Assembly (NCBI GenBank): GCA_965243805.1
Contig: OZ251577.1
Location: 1,302,001-1,366,000, forward strand
Origin: CATQHQ01 sp965243805
Lineage (GTDB): Bacteria; Gemmatimonadota; Gemmatimonadetes; Longimicrobiales; Gaopeijiaceae
Length of the DNA: 64,000 bases
Reading direction: 5' to 3'
The notes under the pieces were generated by a model. The model was not told where the DNA came from and did no database searches. It worked only from the letters and a program-made list of their open reading frames with translations. Positions 35,531 through 44,484 of this stretch are shown piece after piece; the stretch's first letter is position 1; every line of letters begins with the position of its first letter. A program made the translations under genes and the position numbers.

Positions 35531-37960
35531 ATGATCCGCGTCCGACCTCTCGCCCCCGTCTTCCTGGCCTGCGCCTTCGTGGCCTGCGCCCTCACGGTCG
35601 CCGCGACTCCCGCGCTGGCTCCGGCCCAGACCGGCTACCGGGAACCGCCTGCCGAGGTGGTCCAGATCCTGGACGCGCCCCCCGCGCCGTTCGTCACCGT
35701 GTCGCCGGACCGACGCTGGCTGGCGCTCGCGCACCGGAAGAACATGCCCAGCATCGAGGAGCAGTCCCAGCCCATGCTACGACTGGCGGGCAGGCGGATC
35801 AACCCCGCCACCAACGGGCGCTTCGGCACGTCGTTAGTGACCGGCTTCAGCCTGCTGGACGTGGAGACCGGCAACGAGCGCACGGTGCGTTTGCCTGCCG
35901 GGGACGGCTGGTCCACGCCCGACTTCTCCCCGAACGGCTCGGCGTTCGCCTTGGAGCGCGCCACCAGCCAGGGCATCGAGCTGTGGGCCGTGGACGTGGC
36001 GTCGGGGCAGGCGCAGATGCTGCTGGGTCCGCGCCTCAACGGCGCCAGCGGCCGTGCGTGCGACTGGCTCCCCGACAGCAGCGCGCTACTGTGCCGCTTG
36101 GTGCCCGACGGGAGGGGCGCGCCGCCGCAGGAGCCGACAACGCCAACCGGACCCGTCGTCCAGGAGTCCGAGGGCCGACGAGCCCCGGTGCGCACCTACC
36201 AGGACCTCCTCAAGTCCCCGTTCGACGCGGCGCTGTACGAGCACTACGCCACCGCCCACCTGGCCATTGTGCAGCCCGCCACCGCCGAAGCGCATCCTAT
36301 CGGCTCGCCGGGCGTCTTCGGGGCGGTCAGCGTGTCGCCCAGCGGCGGGCTGATCCTGGTCCAGCGCCTGCGGAAGCCCTTCTCGTACCTGGTGCCCGAC
36401 CGCCTCTTCGCCCGCGACGTGGAGGTCTGGGACATGGAGGGGCAGGTCGTCCGCCAACTCCACCAGATCGGGCTGGGAGAAGGCATCCCCATCGGCGGCG
36501 TGTACGACGGTCCTCGCGGCCACCACTGGATGGACGGCGAAGACGATGTGCTGGCGTACACCGAGGCGCTGGACGGAGGCAACCCCCGCGCCGAGGCGCC
36601 CCACCGCGACCGCCTCATGGCCCTGGCCGCGCCCTTCGACGGCGAGGCGGAGGAACTGATCAGGACCGAGTTCCGCCTTATGGGGACGACCCGCGGCGCC
36701 GGCGACCTGGCGTTCGTGACCGAGTACGACCGGCCCAGCCGCACCATGCGCATGTGGAAGGCCGACGTGGGCCAGCGTCCCTTCGGCACGGAACTCTTGT
36801 GGGAGCGCAACTCGGAGGACCGCTACGGCCACCCCGGGACGCCGATCATGAACCCTGCGGGCGATGCAATGGTCCAACGGGACGACTGGATATACCTGCG
36901 GGGAGCCGGCGCCTCCGACGAGGGCGACCGGCCCTTCCTCGACCGTATGGACGTGGAGACCGGCGACACGCAGCGGCTCTTCCGCTCCGGGTCCGACTCC
37001 TACGAGACGGTGGTGGCCATGCTGGACGACGAAGGCCGGCGCGTCGTCACCAGCTACGAGTCCAAGACCGAACCGCCGAACTACTACGTGCGCGACCTGC
37101 GAACCGACCAGCGGCGAGCGCTGACCCACTTCCCGGACCCGGCGCCCCAGCTGGCGGGAGTGTCCAAGGAGTTCCTGACCTACCAGCGCGAGGACGGCGT
37201 GCAGCTCTCGGGCACCCTCTATCTGCCTCCGGGCTACGACGGCGGCCGGGTGCCCACCGTTCTGTGGGCCTACCCGCGGGAGTACGCCAACGCCCAGACG
37301 GCGGGCCAGGTACGAGGCTCCCCCAACCGGTTTTCGAGGATCAGCGGCTCGTCCCACATGTTCTTCCTGACCCAGGGGTACGCGGTCTTCAACGACCCCA
37401 CGATGCCGATCGTCGGCGGGGACGTGGCCAACGACACCTACGTGGAGCAGCTGGTCTCGTCGGCGAAGGCCGCGGTGGATTTGGTGGTCTCGATGGGCGT
37501 GGCCGACCCGGAACGCATCGGGATCGGCGGCCACTCCTACGGTGCCTTCATGACCGCGAACCTCTTGGCCCACTCGGACCTCTTCCAGGCGGGGATCGCG
37601 CGGAGCGGCGCCTACAACCGCACCCTGACCCCCTTCGGCTTCCAGTCGGAGCGGCGGACGTTCTGGGAGGCGCCTGAACTCTACTTCGCCATGTCGCCGT
37701 TCATGCATGCGGACCAGATCAACGAGCCGATGCTGATGATCCACGGCGCCGCCGACAACAACTCCGGGACCTTCCCCGTGCAGTCGGAGCGGATGTACCA
37801 CGCCGTGAAGGGGCTGGGCGGCAAGGCCCGGCTCGTCATGCTCCCCGACGAGAGCCACGGCTACCGGGCCCGAGAGTCGGTACTGCACGCCCTGGCCGAG
37901 ATGATCGAGTGGTTCGACCGCTACGTGAAGAAGATGGGAGAGCGGCGCGCAGCACTCTGA
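35531..37960 (+). CDS. Exported S9 prolyl-oligopeptidase-family peptidase
   Basis: The 809-residue protein starts at ATG 35531 with GGAGG upstream and has a signal peptide (VFLACAFVACALTVAATPALA). An N-terminal propeller precedes the alpha/beta-hydrolase domain. Catalytic Ser669 is in GIGGHSYGAFM, the Asp in MIHGAADNNSG and the His in PDESHGYRARE. Enzymes of this group cleave oligopeptides or N-acyl peptides in the periplasm. It ends 4 bp before the stop codon of the facing PLP enzyme gene. Confidence 0.92.
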   Translation: MIRVRPLAPVFLACAFVACALTVAATPALAPAQTGYREPPAEVVQILDAPPAPFVTVSPDRRWLALAHRKNMPSIEEQSQPMLRLAGRRINPATNGRFGTSLVTGFSLLDVETGNERTVRLPAGDGWSTPDFSPNGSAFALERATSQGIELWAVDVASGQAQMLLGPRLNGASGRACDWLPDSSALLCRLVPDGRGAPPQEPTTPTGPVVQESEGRRAPVRTYQDLLKSPFDAALYEHYATAHLAIVQPATAEAHPIGSPGVFGAVSVSPSGGLILVQRLRKPFSYLVPDRLFARDVEVWDMEGQVVRQLHQIGLGEGIPIGGVYDGPRGHHWMDGEDDVLAYTEALDGGNPRAEAPHRDRLMALAAPFDGEAEELIRTEFRLMGTTRGAGDLAFVTEYDRPSRTMRMWKADVGQRPFGTELLWERNSEDRYGHPGTPIMNPAGDAMVQRDDWIYLRGAGASDEGDRPFLDRMDVETGDTQRLFRSGSDSYETVVAMLDDEGRRVVTSYESKTEPPNYYVRDLRTDQRRALTHFPDPAPQLAGVSKEFLTYQREDGVQLSGTLYLPPGYDGGRVPTVLWAYPREYANAQTAGQVRGSPNRFSRISGSSHMFFLTQGYAVFNDPTMPIVGGDVANDTYVEQLVSSAKAAVDLVVSMGVADPERIGIGGHSYGAFMTANLLAHSDLFQAGIARSGAYNRTLTPFGFQSERRTFWEAPELYFAMSPFMHADQINEPMLMIHGAADNNSGTFPVQSERMYHAVKGLGGKARLVMLPDESHGYRARESVLHALAEMIEWFDRYVKKMGERRAAL

Positions 37961-37963
37961 GGG

Positions 37964-39025
37964 TCAGCGGAAGAGAGCCGGGTGGCCGCCGGTGTGGAGG
38001 AAGACCACATGGCGGGCGTCCACCAGCTTGCCGGCCCTGACCCATGCCACCATGGCGGCGGCCGCCTTCGCCGTGTAGACGGGGTCCAGCACGAACCCAG
38101 CGTTGCGGGCAAAAAGAAGCGCGGCCTCTTCCGCGGCCGGCGTCGGATGACCGTACCCGGGTCCGACGAAGGCGTCGGTGGCGATCACGTCCTCCGCCGT
38201 CTCCCGGGTTCGGGCCAGCAAGCCATGGGGCGGACCGGGACCGTCGGAGCCGGCCGTCCCTGTGGGGCCGCCTCCTCGTCGCGACTCAGCCGCGTCGCAT
38301 AGAAGTCGCGCCGCCCCCAACGCCAGCTCCCCTGCCAGGGACTTGATCCGCTCCGCTGGCTCGTCGGCGCTCACCGCCACCAGCCTCGGACGCCACTCCA
38401 GAAGTGCGCACCCCAGGACCAGTCCAGCCATTGTGCCGCCCGACGACGAGGCGACGAAGACCCACGCTCGCGCCGCTCCGTCCAACTGCTTCCGCAGCTC
38501 CGCCAATGCGTGGATGTAGCCCAGAGCACCGCGAGGCGTGGAGGCGCCTAGAGGCACCACCAAGGCCCTGCCACCCGCCGCCGCAATCCGGTCCGCCTCC
38601 GCCTTCATGGCGGCATCCCGCTGGGAGCGTTCCGCCACGGTGACGATCCGCGCACCGAAGAGCCGGTGGAGCATGGCGTTGCCTCGCGCCAGGTCGTCCG
38701 GCACGCCGTTGACCACCAACGTGCACCCCAGCCCCAGGTGGGCCGCCGCGGCAGCTGCCACCCGACAGTGGTTGGATTGAGGTCCTCCCGCGGTCACCAA
38801 GTGGGTCGCGCCCTTCAACCGATCCGGTGCCAACTCGTACTCCATCTTGCGGACCTTGTTGCCGCCCAGCCCAAACCCCGTCCAGGCGTCGGCCTTGACG
38901 TGCACCTTCGCCGCAGTGCCCAGCGCGTCGGCCAGTCCAGGCGTCTCGACCAAGGGCGTGGGCGCCGCCGCGAGCCGCGTGCGCCCCACTCGGGCCAGAA
39001 GCCCCAGGGCGTCCCGTGCCGCCAT
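37964..39025 (-). CDS. PLP-dependent D-cysteine desulfhydrase/ACC deaminase-like enzyme
   Basis: The 353-residue fold-type II enzyme has the PLP lysine in GLGGNKVRKMEYEL, the substrate-carboxylate loop GGPQSNHCR and the phosphate-binding SSSGGTMAGL. The family contains 1-aminocyclopropane-1-carboxylate deaminases and D-cysteine desulfhydrases; which reaction applies is not clear. The start ATG 39025 follows GGAGAAAGG; ATG 39082 is upstream in frame. It is read divergently from the TonB receptor. Confidence 0.85.
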   Translation of the reverse strand: MAARDALGLLARVGRTRLAAAPTPLVETPGLADALGTAAKVHVKADAWTGFGLGGNKVRKMEYELAPDRLKGATHLVTAGGPQSNHCRVAAAAAAHLGLGCTLVVNGVPDDLARGNAMLHRLFGARIVTVAERSQRDAAMKAEADRIAAAGGRALVVPLGASTPRGALGYIHALAELRKQLDGAARAWVFVASSSGGTMAGLVLGCALLEWRPRLVAVSADEPAERIKSLAGELALGAARLLCDAAESRRGGGPTGTAGSDGPGPPHGLLARTRETAEDVIATDAFVGPGYGHPTPAAEEAALLFARNAGFVLDPVYTAKAAAAMVAWVRAGKLVDARHVVFLHTGGHPALFR

Positions 39026-39135
39026 GTGGAACCTTTCTCCAGGTCGGGTGTCGTATGTCGGGTAAGTTACGGTACCGGCCATGTCCCGGCCCGTCGGCCC
39101 CGCCCCCCGCTCGCCCGTGAGAGAACCGCTGCATC

Positions 39136-41514
39136 GTGTACAACTCCCGCCCGCCCGTTTCCGCCGCCGCCGTCTTGCTCGCCTTGGGCTGGACTGCCGT
39201 TCCATCCTCCCCGGCGTGGGCCCAGGACGCCGAAGTCGCAGGCCGCGTGTGGTCCCAGGACGGCACTCCAGTGGAGGGCGCCACCGTCCGACTGCTCTCC
39301 GCCGGCGACACGACAGCCGAAGCCGTAACGACGGCCGCCCCCCTCCAGACAGCCGGAACCGACGCCTTGGGCTTCTTCGTCTTCGCCGACCTGTCGCCCG
39401 GCGAGTACCGGCTGTCGGTGACCCGCATCGGCTTCGCCGCCTACGAGACGACCGTTGAGGCGAGCAGCGACGGCCGCGTGGAGGCCGACATCGTCCTGAC
39501 CCCCCAGGCTATTGAATTGCAGGGCGTCATGGTGGAGGCCGAGCGCAGCCGCGCCCGGGTGCGCTTCGAGGAGACGGCCGGCGCCACGATCCAGGAGATG
39601 GACCGGGGTGTGGTCAAGGCGATCCCCGGAGTGGCGGAGGCCGACCCTCTGCGCGCTGTGGAGGTGCTTCCGGGCGTCACCACCATCTCCGACTTCTCGG
39701 CGGCGTTCAACGTTCGAGGCGGCTCGGCCGATCAGAACCTGATCCTCCTGGACGACGTTCCGATCTTCAACCCCTTCCACCTGGGCGGCTTCTTCTCGGT
39801 CTTCAACGCTGACATGGTGGCTCGGGCGGAGCTCCAGTCGGGCGGCTTCCCGGCGGAGTACGGGGGGCGCGTGTCTTCGGTTCTCTCCGTGGAATCCGAC
39901 CCGGGAGACGGCCGCTTCGGCGTGGACGCCGGCGTGAGCTTGCTGGCAGCCCGAACGGCGGTGAACGGCTCCCTGCCCGACGGCCTCGCGAGCGGACTGG
40001 GGCTGGCCAACGCGCGCTGGCGGGTGTCGGGGCGACGTTCGTACTTCGATGTGCTCTTCCGCCCATGGACGAACGTCCCCTACCACCTCTCGGACTTGCA
40101 GGGCGTCTTCGAGGGGTGGACCCGCGGCGGCAACCGACTCCGCATCTCCGCTTATGTGGGCGAAGACGTGGTGGACCTCTCCCAGCTGAGCGACGAAGAT
40201 GCGCCTCTGAAGTTCGACTGGAAGTGGGGCAACTGGGCCGCGGGCGCATCGTGGACGAGTCCGATGCAGGGGGGCGGAGCGCTGGACGTGAAGGCGTCGT
40301 TCTCGCGCTTCGACGCCGACCTGTCCTTCGAAGACTTCGACGCCACCTTCGCCACGCTGGTGGAACAAGCGACCTTCCGAACCGACTTGGAGCGCCGCCC
40401 CACCCCTCGCACCCGCTGGAAGTCCGGGCTGGCCGCCAGTCGCATCGCCTACGACAACGAGATCCGGGCGGGCGGCACCGACTTCGTGGACGGCAGGGGC
40501 AACGGCTGGGAGACGGCGGGCTACACCCAGATCGTCTGGGACCCTAGCTCCCGCTGGCTGGTGGAGGCGGGCGTGCGCGTGGACCACTGGCGCCCCGACA
40601 CAGGCGGAAACGAGACCACCGTGTCGCCCCGCTTCGCCTTGAAGCGCTTCGTTCGAGGCGGACGCTCGGCGGTGCGGCTGGCCGGCGGACGCTACTCCCA
40701 GTTCATCCACTCCCGGCGCAACGAGGAGCTGCCGATCGGGCTGGACGTGTGGGTCGTCGCCGGGGAACGTGCGCCTCGCGTGGCCTCAGACCAGGTGCAG
40801 GTGGCGGTGGAGAGCTTCTTCGGCGAGGACGACCAGTGGTTCGCTTCGGTGGAGGGCTACTACCGCGACTTCGACGGAGTGATCGCCGAGAACACGGCCG
40901 AGGACCCCAACGATCCCCTGGACGACCTGCTGGCGGGCACCGGCCGCGCCTGGGGCGTGGACCTCTTCGCCAAGCGGGACCTGGGCTCCACGACGGGATG
41001 GGTGTCGGCGTCGTTCTTGAAGACTGACCGCACCTTCCCCGACGGGCGTTCGGGACTTGATCCCCAGCCCCTGGTCACCTATCCACCGCTCTTCGACCGT
41101 CGCTTCGACTTGGACATAGTGCTTCGCCGACCGCTGGGCTGGTGGGGCCTGGAGGGCAACCTGCGCTTCAACTTCGGCACCGGACTGCCCTACACCTTGC
41201 CCCTGGGAACCTTCGAGTTCTACAACCACCGACCGATCTTCGGCGGAGTGGAGATCGACTACAACACCGGGGTTCTCCTGGGCGCCCGCAACGGTGCGCG
41301 CTACCCGGCTCGCCACCGGCTGGACATCGGCCTGCGCAAGAGCGTCGTCCGGAGCTGGGGCCAACTTACCCCCTACCTGAGCGTGATCAACGTGTACAAC
41401 CAGAAAAACGCACTCTTCTACTTCTTCGAGTACGACCGCGACCCGCCGGTGCGCACCGGCATCTCCATGATTCCCATCCTGCCGACCATTGGCATTGAGG
41501 CGTCGTTCCGATGA
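39136..41514 (+). CDS. TonB-dependent receptor with CarboxypepD regulatory-like domain
   Basis: The 792-residue outer-membrane protein starts at GTG 39136. It has a signal peptide (to SPAWAQ), a beta-sandwich of about 90 residues (VAGRVWSQDGTPVEGATV to SLSVTRIGF-type end), and a plug (SAAFNVRGGSADQNLILLDD). The 22-strand barrel ends in EASFR. The layout follows SusC-like or generic CarboxypepD-TBDTs; the ligand is unknown. Its stop codon overlaps the start of the partner lipoprotein gene (ATGA), so the two are coupled. Confidence 0.92.
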   Translation: MYNSRPPVSAAAVLLALGWTAVPSSPAWAQDAEVAGRVWSQDGTPVEGATVRLLSAGDTTAEAVTTAAPLQTAGTDALGFFVFADLSPGEYRLSVTRIGFAAYETTVEASSDGRVEADIVLTPQAIELQGVMVEAERSRARVRFEETAGATIQEMDRGVVKAIPGVAEADPLRAVEVLPGVTTISDFSAAFNVRGGSADQNLILLDDVPIFNPFHLGGFFSVFNADMVARAELQSGGFPAEYGGRVSSVLSVESDPGDGRFGVDAGVSLLAARTAVNGSLPDGLASGLGLANARWRVSGRRSYFDVLFRPWTNVPYHLSDLQGVFEGWTRGGNRLRISAYVGEDVVDLSQLSDEDAPLKFDWKWGNWAAGASWTSPMQGGGALDVKASFSRFDADLSFEDFDATFATLVEQATFRTDLERRPTPRTRWKSGLAASRIAYDNEIRAGGTDFVDGRGNGWETAGYTQIVWDPSSRWLVEAGVRVDHWRPDTGGNETTVSPRFALKRFVRGGRSAVRLAGGRYSQFIHSRRNEELPIGLDVWVVAGERAPRVASDQVQVAVESFFGEDDQWFASVEGYYRDFDGVIAENTAEDPNDPLDDLLAGTGRAWGVDLFAKRDLGSTTGWVSASFLKTDRTFPDGRSGLDPQPLVTYPPLFDRRFDLDIVLRRPLGWWGLEGNLRFNFGTGLPYTLPLGTFEFYNHRPIFGGVEIDYNTGVLLGARNGARYPARHRLDIGLRKSVVRSWGQLTPYLSVINVYNQKNALFYFFEYDRDPPVRTGISMIPILPTIGIEASFR

Positions 41515-42572
41515 TGGGGCGACGGGGTGTGCGCCGTGCCGCGCTGGCCCGCCAGGCCGCGCTGGCACTGGCCTGCCGGGCCGGTTCCCTGGCGGCGACC
41601 GGGCTGGCGGTGGCGGCTAGCACGGGCTGCGAACTGACCGAGACCGAGCTGATCGAGCCCGCCGACGCGATCATCGCCGAATCCCAGGTCGTGGTGACGC
41701 TGGAGCGGGGCGGCACGGGCGACCCTGCCGAGCCTCCCGTGGTCCGCATGGCCGCCTCCACGCTGCTGCACAAGCTCTTCGGTGCCCGTCCGGGGGGGTT
41801 GGACGGCGCGTCGGTGCGGATCACGGGCGAGTCCGGCGCTGCCGTCGTCCTCGTGGAGGCGCCCGGCGAAGAGTGCGTTGCGCGCCGCAACGAGAACGAA
41901 TACCTGCCGGAAGCGTCGTGCTATGTGGCGCCTGCCGCGACCGCTCCGTTCGCCCCCGGGGAAGCGTTGGAGCTGGAAGTCCGGGCGTCCGGCGGACAGG
42001 TTCTGACGGGCCGCAGTCGAGTCCCCGGCGTCTTCTCCTTCCTCGACGCCGCACCCGCCGGTGCCGCACCCGCCGACGGCGCCTGCCGACTGGAGCCCGA
42101 CGCCAACTACCGCCTACGCTGGACCCCCGCCGACGGCGTCTGGACATACGTGGCCGAGGCCCAGTTCTTCGGGCTGCGAGCGCCCCTTGCGGCCCGCGGA
42201 ATCGAAGCCGACGACACGCTGGACCTGTTGGGGGTCTCGATTGGCCGTGAGGACAGCGAGATCGTCTTCCCCCAGGACCTGGGCCTCTTCGACCTCTTCG
42301 AAGGCACCGACGAGGAAGTGGAAGTTCTCCGTGCCCTGCAGGACGGCTTGCCCGCCGGCGTGCGCGCGTCGGTGTCGATCTCGGCCGTGGACCGCAACTG
42401 GTCCAACTGGGCCCGCGGCGGCGACTTCCATCCGTCCGGAGACGTGCGCATCTCGTCGGTCTACGGCGACGGCGGCGGCGTGTTCGGAACGGCGGTCCAG
42501 CGCCGGCTGGAGGTGGTGGCCGGGGACGGGGACGGGGGCGAGCGGCCGGCGTGCGGGCTGCCGGGAGCGTGA
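41511..42572 (+). CDS. Exported partner protein of the TonB receptor (DUF4249-like)
   Basis: The 353-residue product starts at ATG 41511 within the receptor stop codon. It has a lipoprotein-type leader (GLAVAASTGC) and beta-rich blocks such as GASVRITGESGAAVVLVEA and DANYRLRWTPADG. This pattern and its position after a CarboxypepD TonB receptor recall DUF4249 lipoproteins of Bacteroidota, which are lid or ligand-capture partners. The assignment is by context, and sequence similarity is weak. It ends 18 bp before the first DUF1828-like gene. Confidence 0.6.
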   Translation: MMGRRGVRRAALARQAALALACRAGSLAATGLAVAASTGCELTETELIEPADAIIAESQVVVTLERGGTGDPAEPPVVRMAASTLLHKLFGARPGGLDGASVRITGESGAAVVLVEAPGEECVARRNENEYLPEASCYVAPAATAPFAPGEALELEVRASGGQVLTGRSRVPGVFSFLDAAPAGAAPADGACRLEPDANYRLRWTPADGVWTYVAEAQFFGLRAPLAARGIEADDTLDLLGVSIGREDSEIVFPQDLGLFDLFEGTDEEVEVLRALQDGLPAGVRASVSISAVDRNWSNWARGGDFHPSGDVRISSVYGDGGGVFGTAVQRRLEVVAGDGDGGERPACGLPGA

Positions 42573-42590
42573 GAGCCGGGGGGTTGTTCG

Positions 42591-43142
42591 ATGGCACTTG
42601 ATGTTGCGGTGTTGCAGCGGTCGCTATGCGAGCGGCTTTGCCAGGACGTTCGACTTGAGCGTCGCCCAGATGGTGCGCTCATGCTCGATACCGGCCTCAA
42701 GTTCCCGGACGGGGACCATTACCCGATCCACATCTCGGAAGTGGCAGGCGGCGTTCGGTTGTCGGACCGTGGCCACACGTTGATGCGGATCAGCTATGAC
42801 CACGACGTGGATGCTTTCCTTCAGGGAAGCCGCGGAATGCTGCTCGAACGCATTATGGCGGAAACGGGCCTAGCCAGAGCCGATGGTGCGTTCGTGCTCG
42901 ACACGCCGGTTCAAGAACTGTCCAAGGCCGTGTTCCAATACGGCCAGGCGATTACGCGAATCTACGACCTAAGCCGACCGACGGTCACACGTAATCCTCG
43001 CGCCACTTTGTCAGCGCCTGCGCCAGATCCCTCATCAGCGTCTGGCACTCGCAGCCCGTGCGCCCCGCCTCCACACGCGCAACGACCTGGCACAGGTCCG
43101 GCACGTCCCACCCCAACGGATGAGCCAAGTTCTCGAGCTTGA
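42591..43142 (+). CDS. DUF1828-like protein, C-terminus possibly rearranged
   Basis: The 183-residue product has the DUF1828 pattern: LKFPDGDHYPIHISEV, VRLSDRGHTLMRISYDHDVDAF, a LLERIMAETGL helix and LSKAVFQYGQAITRI. The last ~52 codons (from about 42985) are proline- and arginine-rich and are antisense to the OLD-like gene, which overlaps the end by 158 bp. A DUF1829 domain usually follows DUF1828 and is absent here, so the gene may have been cut by acquisition of the neighbouring island. DUF1828 proteins are of unknown function and are often near mobile or defence genes. Confidence 0.65.
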   Translation: MALDVAVLQRSLCERLCQDVRLERRPDGALMLDTGLKFPDGDHYPIHISEVAGGVRLSDRGHTLMRISYDHDVDAFLQGSRGMLLERIMAETGLARADGAFVLDTPVQELSKAVFQYGQAITRIYDLSRPTVTRNPRATLSAPAPDPSSASGTRSPCAPPPHAQRPGTGPARPTPTDEPSSRA

Positions 43143-44397
43143 TCTTGGCAATGGCGGCCGGCCCTTCCGAGGCCAAGTCGAACACCGCGTCTTGTCGATC
43201 CATGCGGTCCGACAGCTCGGCGGCATCAATGTTCAACTGCTCCGCTATCGGCTCCGTCCAGCTCCGCAGGATTCTCCAAACCCACACCTCCGGCGCGTCC
43301 TCGCCGGGGAGGAAGAGCACAGCCACGTTGCGGCCTACGCGCTCGGCGATCTTGGCCTTGATGCCCCGGTCGCGCTGGTCTCCGTCCAGAACAAACACAA
43401 AGTTGTCGATCTGTCCGAACTTGCTGAACGCGGCGGCGTGGGCCGGGAACTCCGAGGCACCCGTGTCCCTGCCGATCCGCACCGATTCCCGTCGAATCCG
43501 CAGCCGAAGAAACAGAACGTCGAAGACGCCGTGGAGGATCGCTTCGGCCGCCTCGTTCTCGCACAGCAGGCTGAGTGCGTTCCGAGCCCGGCCGTAGAGG
43601 GCATCCTGCACGACGTCCTGGTAGAGCGCAACGGCCGCGACCCGCCCGCGGACGTCTCGCTCCAAGAACACCCGCGCAAGGGGGTGAACCGACTCCAGCA
43701 CGACCGGACTGTGGGTGGTCACGATGAACTGGAGGTTGTTGAACAAGACGAGCTGCTGAAGGTGCAGCATTAGAAGCTGCTGCGCCCACGGATGCAACCT
43801 GGCCTCGACGTCGTCGATCAAGACCAGCGCGTCGTGCAAATCCGCAACTTCTTGCGACAGGCGCGACATCGCCCGCTCGCCGGCAGCCATGTGGAACTCG
43901 GAGTACTCTGCACCGCCGATCTGCCGCGCAAACAGCAAGCTGCTGCCGTCTCTGACCAGGTCGACCACTTCCGAGTACCTGAACGGCAACATTCTCTCTG
44001 CAAAGTTCATTTGCCACATCGTCAGGGGTCTTGCTTGCGTGGCCGCTCGTCCGTGTGTCATCCCGGCCACCAGATCGCGCGCCTCCGACGGGTCGTCCAG
44101 GTTCCGCATCAGATGCATGTGCACGGGACGCTGGGGCTGCGATGCGTTGCGCCGCCCGTAGAACGTCTGTCGCCAGCCGCTGGTGCGCCGCCACCGCATG
44201 GCCCTGCCCCCGTCGGGAGTCGAGTACTCGAACTCAATGGTGGCTGGGGTCCTCGCGTCCTTGTACGCCCCCTGCCTAGGTCGATAATCCGCAAACAGCG
44301 TCCCCGGCAGAAAATCGACGGGCGAGATGAACCCCACCTCCAGGTCCTTGATTCCCCGGACCCCCTGCACCCGAACCTGCGTCAGGAAGTGCGGCAT
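42985..44397 (-). CDS. OLD-like ABC ATPase-TOPRIM protein lacking Walker A
   Basis: The 470-residue product starts at ATG 44397 after AGGAGG. The N-terminus VRGIKDLEVGFISPV matches the strand that normally leads into the P-loop, but it passes straight to DFLPGTLFADY with no GxxxxGK[ST] anywhere. Downstream the ABC signature-like MAAGERAMSRL (about 171), Walker B ALVLIDDVEARLHPWA (about 191) and switch FIVTTHSPVV (about 224) are kept. A TOPRIM-like part follows, with CENEAAEAIL (about 280) and VFVLDGDQRD (about 334). Related OLD nucleases act in phage defence. Loss of the P-loop is seen directly; its effect is unknown. It is 87 bp downstream of the AlbA_2 gene. Confidence 0.75.
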   Translation of the reverse strand: MPHFLTQVRVQGVRGIKDLEVGFISPVDFLPGTLFADYRPRQGAYKDARTPATIEFEYSTPDGGRAMRWRRTSGWRQTFYGRRNASQPQRPVHMHLMRNLDDPSEARDLVAGMTHGRAATQARPLTMWQMNFAERMLPFRYSEVVDLVRDGSSLLFARQIGGAEYSEFHMAAGERAMSRLSQEVADLHDALVLIDDVEARLHPWAQQLLMLHLQQLVLFNNLQFIVTTHSPVVLESVHPLARVFLERDVRGRVAAVALYQDVVQDALYGRARNALSLLCENEAAEAILHGVFDVLFLRLRIRRESVRIGRDTGASEFPAHAAAFSKFGQIDNFVFVLDGDQRDRGIKAKIAERVGRNVAVLFLPGEDAPEVWVWRILRSWTEPIAEQLNIDAAELSDRMDRQDAVFDLASEGPAAIAKIKLENLAHPLGWDVPDLCQVVARVEAGRTGCECQTLMRDLAQALTKWREDYV

Positions 44398-44484
44398 GTG
44401 CGACCTCCTCGCGAACACTTGGTCCCAAGGTCTCTCAAGTACCTCTCGATCATTGGAGTCTCCGCTGCTACGTGCAGGCCGGCG

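Noticed and set aside
36086..37888. 600-codon minus frame opposite the S9 peptidase
   Set aside because: Shadow frame without domains; the plus frame has the complete Ser-Asp-His triad.
41821..42597. 258-codon minus frame opposite the TonB partner gene
   Set aside because: Arg/Pro-rich shadow; the plus frame has a lipobox and is coupled to the receptor gene.
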